A DNA stretch of 9,247 nucleotides from the NCBI GenBank assembly GCA_946623365.1, contig CAMORE010000083.1, positions 1 to 9,247 of the forward strand, given 5' to 3'. This stretch comes from an uncultured Acinetobacter sp. Its GTDB lineage: Bacteria; Cyanobacteriota; Vampirovibrionia; Gastranaerophilales; Gastranaerophilaceae. This document shows, piece by piece, positions 7,733-9,247 of this stretch (the stretch's first letter is position 1; every line of letters starts with the position of its first letter). The position numbers and the translations under genes were made by a program. The notes under the pieces are model-generated. The model ran no database searches and was not told the DNA's origin. It was given only the letters and a program-made list of their open reading frames with translations.

Positions 7733-7774
7733 AAAAAAAGAAACCGATTATCCAACCGATTTCTTTTTTATTTA
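7733..7774. repeat. 42-nt exact repeat containing a terminator (copy 1)
   Basis: Bases 7733-7774 are identical to 8946-8987. One copy follows a protein gene and the other the 5S rRNA gene. The repeat includes the whole terminator hairpin and ends where the flanks diverge, suggesting duplication or gene conversion of a terminator module. Confidence 0.9.
7734..7769 (-). terminator. Intrinsic terminator of the 146-aa gene, GGAU loop
   Basis: On the - strand a 16-bp stem (AAAAAAGAAAUCGGUU with its partner) closes on a GGAU loop, and its 3' arm ends in a U run. Two pairs are G-U on the - strand but C-A mismatches on the + strand, so the hairpin is built to work leftward. It lies 24 nt past the stop of the 146-aa gene. 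It may weakly stop the convergent operon too, since T-rich sequence follows on the + side. Confidence 0.85.
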
Positions 7775-7793
7775 TAATTATATTCGTGCTTAG

Positions 7794-8234
7794 TTATCTA
7801 GCAACAATATTAACACCGTCATTAAATTTGTCACGTATTGCCTTTAAGAAATCTTCGGTTGACATGTTTGCACCTTTAATTCTTTTAAATCTTTGAATAA
7901 TATCTTTAAATTCAGGTTTATTCATAATCTCAGTAAGAGCATTTGCTGCTTGCTTTTTTGCTTTTGATGCTTTAATAAATTCTTTTAGTTGGGCACCAGT
8001 CATTAAACCAGCTAACGCAGTACATAAACCAGTTGCAATACCCAAACCAGTATTACCTCCACTTATATTAACTGCTGTCAAAGCACCATTTGTAGCAGTA
8101 AGACCTGTATCAATAATAGCACTTCTTCTTGCAGATTTCATAGCACTACTTGCAGCTGCTTGATTTAAAACTTGGCGTTTTGCTTGTTGTACAAGTCCAT
8201 TAGCTTTCCCACATACTTTTAAAGTAATTGACAT
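7794..8234 (-). CDS. Hypothetical 146-aa protein with a Gly/Ala-rich hydrophobic segment
   Basis: ATG at 8234-8232 is preceded on the - strand by AGAAAGGA (8241-8248) with 6 nt spacing, which sets the start; the frame stays open upstream to 8459, but that part runs back through the promoter and terminator and into the 5S-like sequence, so it is not coding. The protein has a basic N-terminal helix (1-38), a Gly/Ala/Thr-rich, mostly apolar segment (~40-82, e.g. GLGIATGLCTALAGLMTGA) that could cross or lie in a membrane, and a charged Lys-rich C-terminus (83-146). Cys8 and Cys71 are the only cysteines. I do not recognise the family; the style resembles small hypothetical proteins of gut Melainabacteria. 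It is monocistronic, convergent to the acetyltransferase gene, with its own promoter and terminator. Real gene likely; function unknown. Confidence 0.8.
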   Translation of the reverse strand: MSITLKVCGKANGLVQQAKRQVLNQAAASSAMKSARRSAIIDTGLTATNGALTAVNISGGNTGLGIATGLCTALAGLMTGAQLKEFIKASKAKKQAANALTEIMNKPEFKDIIQRFKRIKGANMSTEDFLKAIRDKFNDGVNIVAR

Positions 8235-8325
8235 ATTTTGTCCTTTCTGCCTATTTAGACAATTTTCTACACTTTCGATTTTAGTAAGTTTCGTGAAGAT
8301 ATGAAATTGCCTAAAAATTTTAAAA

Positions 8326-8354
8326 TATTTACAATTCTTAATAATAATTTTCAA
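8326..8354 (-). promoter_or_regulatory. Putative promoter of the 146-aa gene
   Basis: On the - strand TTGAAA (8354-8349) and TAAATA (8331-8326) are separated by 17 nt, about 90 nt upstream of the ATG. Downstream AT-rich hexamers could substitute for the -10 box, so the assignment is tentative. Confidence 0.4.
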
Positions 8355-8366
8355 TTTTCCATTAAA

Positions 8367-8402
8367 AAACGACCAACTATTAATCCTAATAATTGGTCGT
8401 TT
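8367..8402 (-). terminator. Intrinsic terminator downstream of the broken 5S copy, GGAU loop
   Basis: On the - strand a 16-bp stem (AAACGACCAATTATTA and partner) with a GGAU loop is followed by a U run (RC of 8364-8369). The one non-Watson-Crick pair is U-G on the - strand but C-A on the + strand, so leftward action is favoured. It sits at the 3' end of the 5S-like sequence, as the 8947-8982 terminator does for the intact 5S gene. Confidence 0.82.
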
Positions 8403-8542
8403 ATTTAAAATAGATGTTGGCAGCGTGCTATCTTCCCAGGGTGCTACGCACGTAGACAACTTCCAAGTTTGCAGTTATCACTACAATCCAGTTCATTTAC
8501 CCCTGGCCCTCCAAGTATTGCGGATTGCGAGCGGAGTGCGGA

Positions 8543-8584
8543 GGACTTTTGTAAAAAGAACGTAAGTTCTTTGTAACAAAATCC
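8543..8584 (+). other. Hairpin with GTAA tetraloop inside insertion 2
   Basis: AAAGAAC-GTAA-GTTCTTT (8555-8572) is enclosed by GGACTTTTGT/ACAAAATCC (one bulged C). The loop is a GNRA type only when read on the + strand. Similar GNRA-capped stems lie at 8670-8679 (CGC-GTAA-GCG) and 8720-8735 (TTTTGC-GTGA-GCAAAA). Confidence 0.6.
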
Positions 8585-8586
8585 GA

Positions 8587-8606
8587 AGACACGTTCAACG
8601 CGAGCA
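8587..8606 (+). repeat. 20-nt imperfect direct repeat (copies 8587-8606 and 8877-8896)
   Basis: AGACACGTTCAACGCGAGCA recurs at 8877-8896 with three changes, all transitions. The copies lie in insertions 2 and 4 of the 5S-like sequence, showing the insertions share source material. The short words GCGGAGTG and AAGTGAACG are also each repeated within the insertions. Confidence 0.7.
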
Positions 8607-8834
8607 ACCAAGCCTTCGCCTCTGTAGGTCTTTACGACTGTGTTGCGGATTTTGCGTAGGCTGAAGTGACGCGTAAGCGAACGGAACGCCGAAGTAGCAC
8701 GGAGCTAAGTGAACGAAACTTTTGCGTGAGCAAAATGAAGTGAACGGTAGCGGAGTGTGAAGCAAAATCTAAGAACGGGATGACTCTGCCGAAGGAAAAG
8801 GTGACTAGCGACCTGTGAGCAGAGTGCGAAGCCT

Positions 8835-8871
8835 AAAAGACTTGAAAACAATAATTTTATTCAAGTCTTTT
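8835..8871. terminator. Terminator-like hairpin inside insertion 4
   Basis: A perfect 12-bp stem AAAAGACTTGAA/TTCAAGTCTTTT has a 13-nt A/T loop and a T run at its end on both strands. It could act in either direction. On the - strand it would lie early in any transcript of the broken 5S unit. Confidence 0.5.
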
Positions 8872-8946
8872 TGCGTAGACACGTTTAATGCGAACAGGTC
8901 AAGACAAATGTCACGTTTTCCTGAGAGGGAGGGTGGTTTACAACAA

Positions 8947-8982
8947 AAAAAAGAAACCGATTATCCAACCGATTTCTTTTTT
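8947..8982 (-). terminator. Intrinsic terminator of the intact 5S rRNA gene, GGAU loop
   Basis: Identical 36-nt hairpin to that at 7734-7769, with G-U pairs on the - strand and a U run after it. It begins 13 nt past the 5S 3' end. The enclosing 42-nt exact repeat spans 8946-8987. Confidence 0.88.
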
Positions 8983-8995
8983 ATTTAAATTAGAT

Positions 8996-9110
8996 GCTAG
9001 CAGCGAGCTATCTTCCCAGGAGGTGGCCCTCCAAGTATTGTCACCGTTATGAGTCTTTACGACCGTGTTCGGGATGGAAACGGGTGGTTTACTCACACTT
9101 GGCCACTAGC
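8996..9110 (-). rRNA. rrf: 5S ribosomal RNA
   Basis: The reverse complement is a 115-nt 5S rRNA. Helix I pairs GCUAGUGGC at the 5' end with GCUGCUAGC at the 3' end (nine pairs, two G-U). The loop C motif CAUCCCGAACACGG and the helix IV/loop D region GGAGGGCCACCUCCUGGGA are typical. It is followed by an intrinsic terminator. No 23S 3' end is seen in the 137 bases upstream to the window edge, so the spacer is long or this 5S unit is detached. It is the intact reference for the fragmented copy next to it. Confidence 0.96.
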
Positions 9111-9247
9111 GAATTCTTTGAATACGCTCAAAATTGCACAAGATATAAAGTTTTTGTTGGGTTAAAACCCAACCTACATTAATCATCAACTACTATTACA
9201 TTAACCTTTTAGCGCCTGTGCAATCAAAGATTGCTTCGTTGTTCCGC
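9111..9247. other. 5S upstream spacer with alternative stems
   Basis: No gene or 23S end is recognised. ATTGCACA (9133-9140) can pair with TGTGCAAT (9217-9224) around the REP palindrome; the right arm can instead fold locally as GCAATC-AAA-GATTGC (9220-9234). The two folds exclude each other. This could be a processing stem of an rRNA precursor or chance. Confidence 0.35.
9156..9177 (-). repeat. REP-like palindrome with GTAG foot (copy 2, inverted)
   Basis: On the - strand GTAG is followed by GTTGGGTT-TT-AACCCAAC and AAAA. The layout and length equal copy 1 at 7666-7687, in the opposite orientation, and the stem differs by paired substitutions. It lies upstream of the 5S gene. Confidence 0.65.

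Larger units (their letters stand above)
8413..8944 (-). pseudogene. Fragmented 5S rRNA-like sequence split by GC-richer insertions
   Basis: Pieces of the neighbouring intact 5S gene recur here in the same order and strand: 8421-8440 (19/20, 3' end), 8504-8520 (17/17), 8628-8644 (16/17), 8776-8782 (7/7, too short to stand alone) and 8931-8941 (11/11). They are separated by about 63, 107, 131 and 148 nt of unrelated, GC-richer sequence, some replacing 5S bases. The 3' flank and following terminator also align with the intact copy, so this began as a tandem 5S unit. The 5S 5' end is either missing beyond 8944 or represented by ACTAGCGA at 8804-8811. Helix I cannot form as in the intact gene, although GUUG (8944-8941) could pair with CAAC at the 3' end. 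A pseudogene is most likely; a processed 5S with intervening sequences is the bolder alternative. Confidence 0.7.

Noticed and set aside
8235..8459. 75-residue N-terminal extension of the 146-aa protein
   Set aside because: It reads through the promoter, a terminator hairpin and the 5S-like 3' end; a good ribosome binding site marks ATG 8234 instead.
8994..9182. 62-aa + strand ORF over the 5S gene
   Set aside because: It lies antisense to a clear 5S rRNA and across a REP palindrome; no ribosome binding site or protein-like pattern.
1..9247. CRISPR arrays, tRNA genes, IS elements
   Set aside because: No regularly spaced repeats, cloverleaf-like sequences or transposase motifs were seen on either strand.

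Overview
The window is AT-rich bacterial chromosome DNA using the standard bacterial code (TGA, TAG and TAA all act as stops). The best guess is a gut-type Gastranaerophilales/Vampirovibrionia (Melainabacteria) genome. That rests on the style of the hypothetical proteins (for example a protein beginning MGMAASQARLLSITSR), a divergent UbiB-like kinase with extra membrane segments, and an MCE lipid-transport protein that implies two membranes. The taxonomic call is from memory of such proteins, not from a search.

Left part (1-4060). A UbiB/ABC1-like atypical kinase, cut by the left window edge, is followed by an AT-rich spacer. The spacer carries a sequence identical to the textbook flagellar sigma-28 (FliA) promoter consensus, TAAAGTTT-N11-GCCGATAA. 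It sits directly in front of a 419-aa protein with helical, coiled-coil-like ends and no signal peptide. That gene ends in a strong intrinsic terminator.

Middle part (4061-7650). A probable four-gene + strand operon begins at an extended -10 promoter. It encodes a processive membrane glycosyltransferase (GT2), adenine phosphoribosyltransferase (apt, overlapping the GT2 stop by 4 nt), an MCE/MlaD-like membrane-anchored protein, and a maltose/galactoside-type O-acetyltransferase. Three of the four products point to envelope work: polysaccharide synthesis, lipid transport and sugar acetylation. apt is a purine-salvage gene carried along.

Right part (7650-9247). A - strand block is bracketed by two short palindromes with a GTAG foot that look like two members of one REP family in opposite orientation. 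Inside are a 146-aa hypothetical protein with its own promoter and terminator, a broken 5S-rRNA-like sequence split by GC-richer structured insertions, and an intact 115-nt 5S rRNA gene. Three - strand terminators in this block share a GGAU loop, and two contain a 42-nt exact repeat.

Points most worth a second look are the perfect sigma-28 promoter and its coiled-coil gene, the fragmented 5S copy with its structured insertions, the compensatory substitutions in the REP pair, and the altered nucleotide-binding motifs of the UbiB-like protein.
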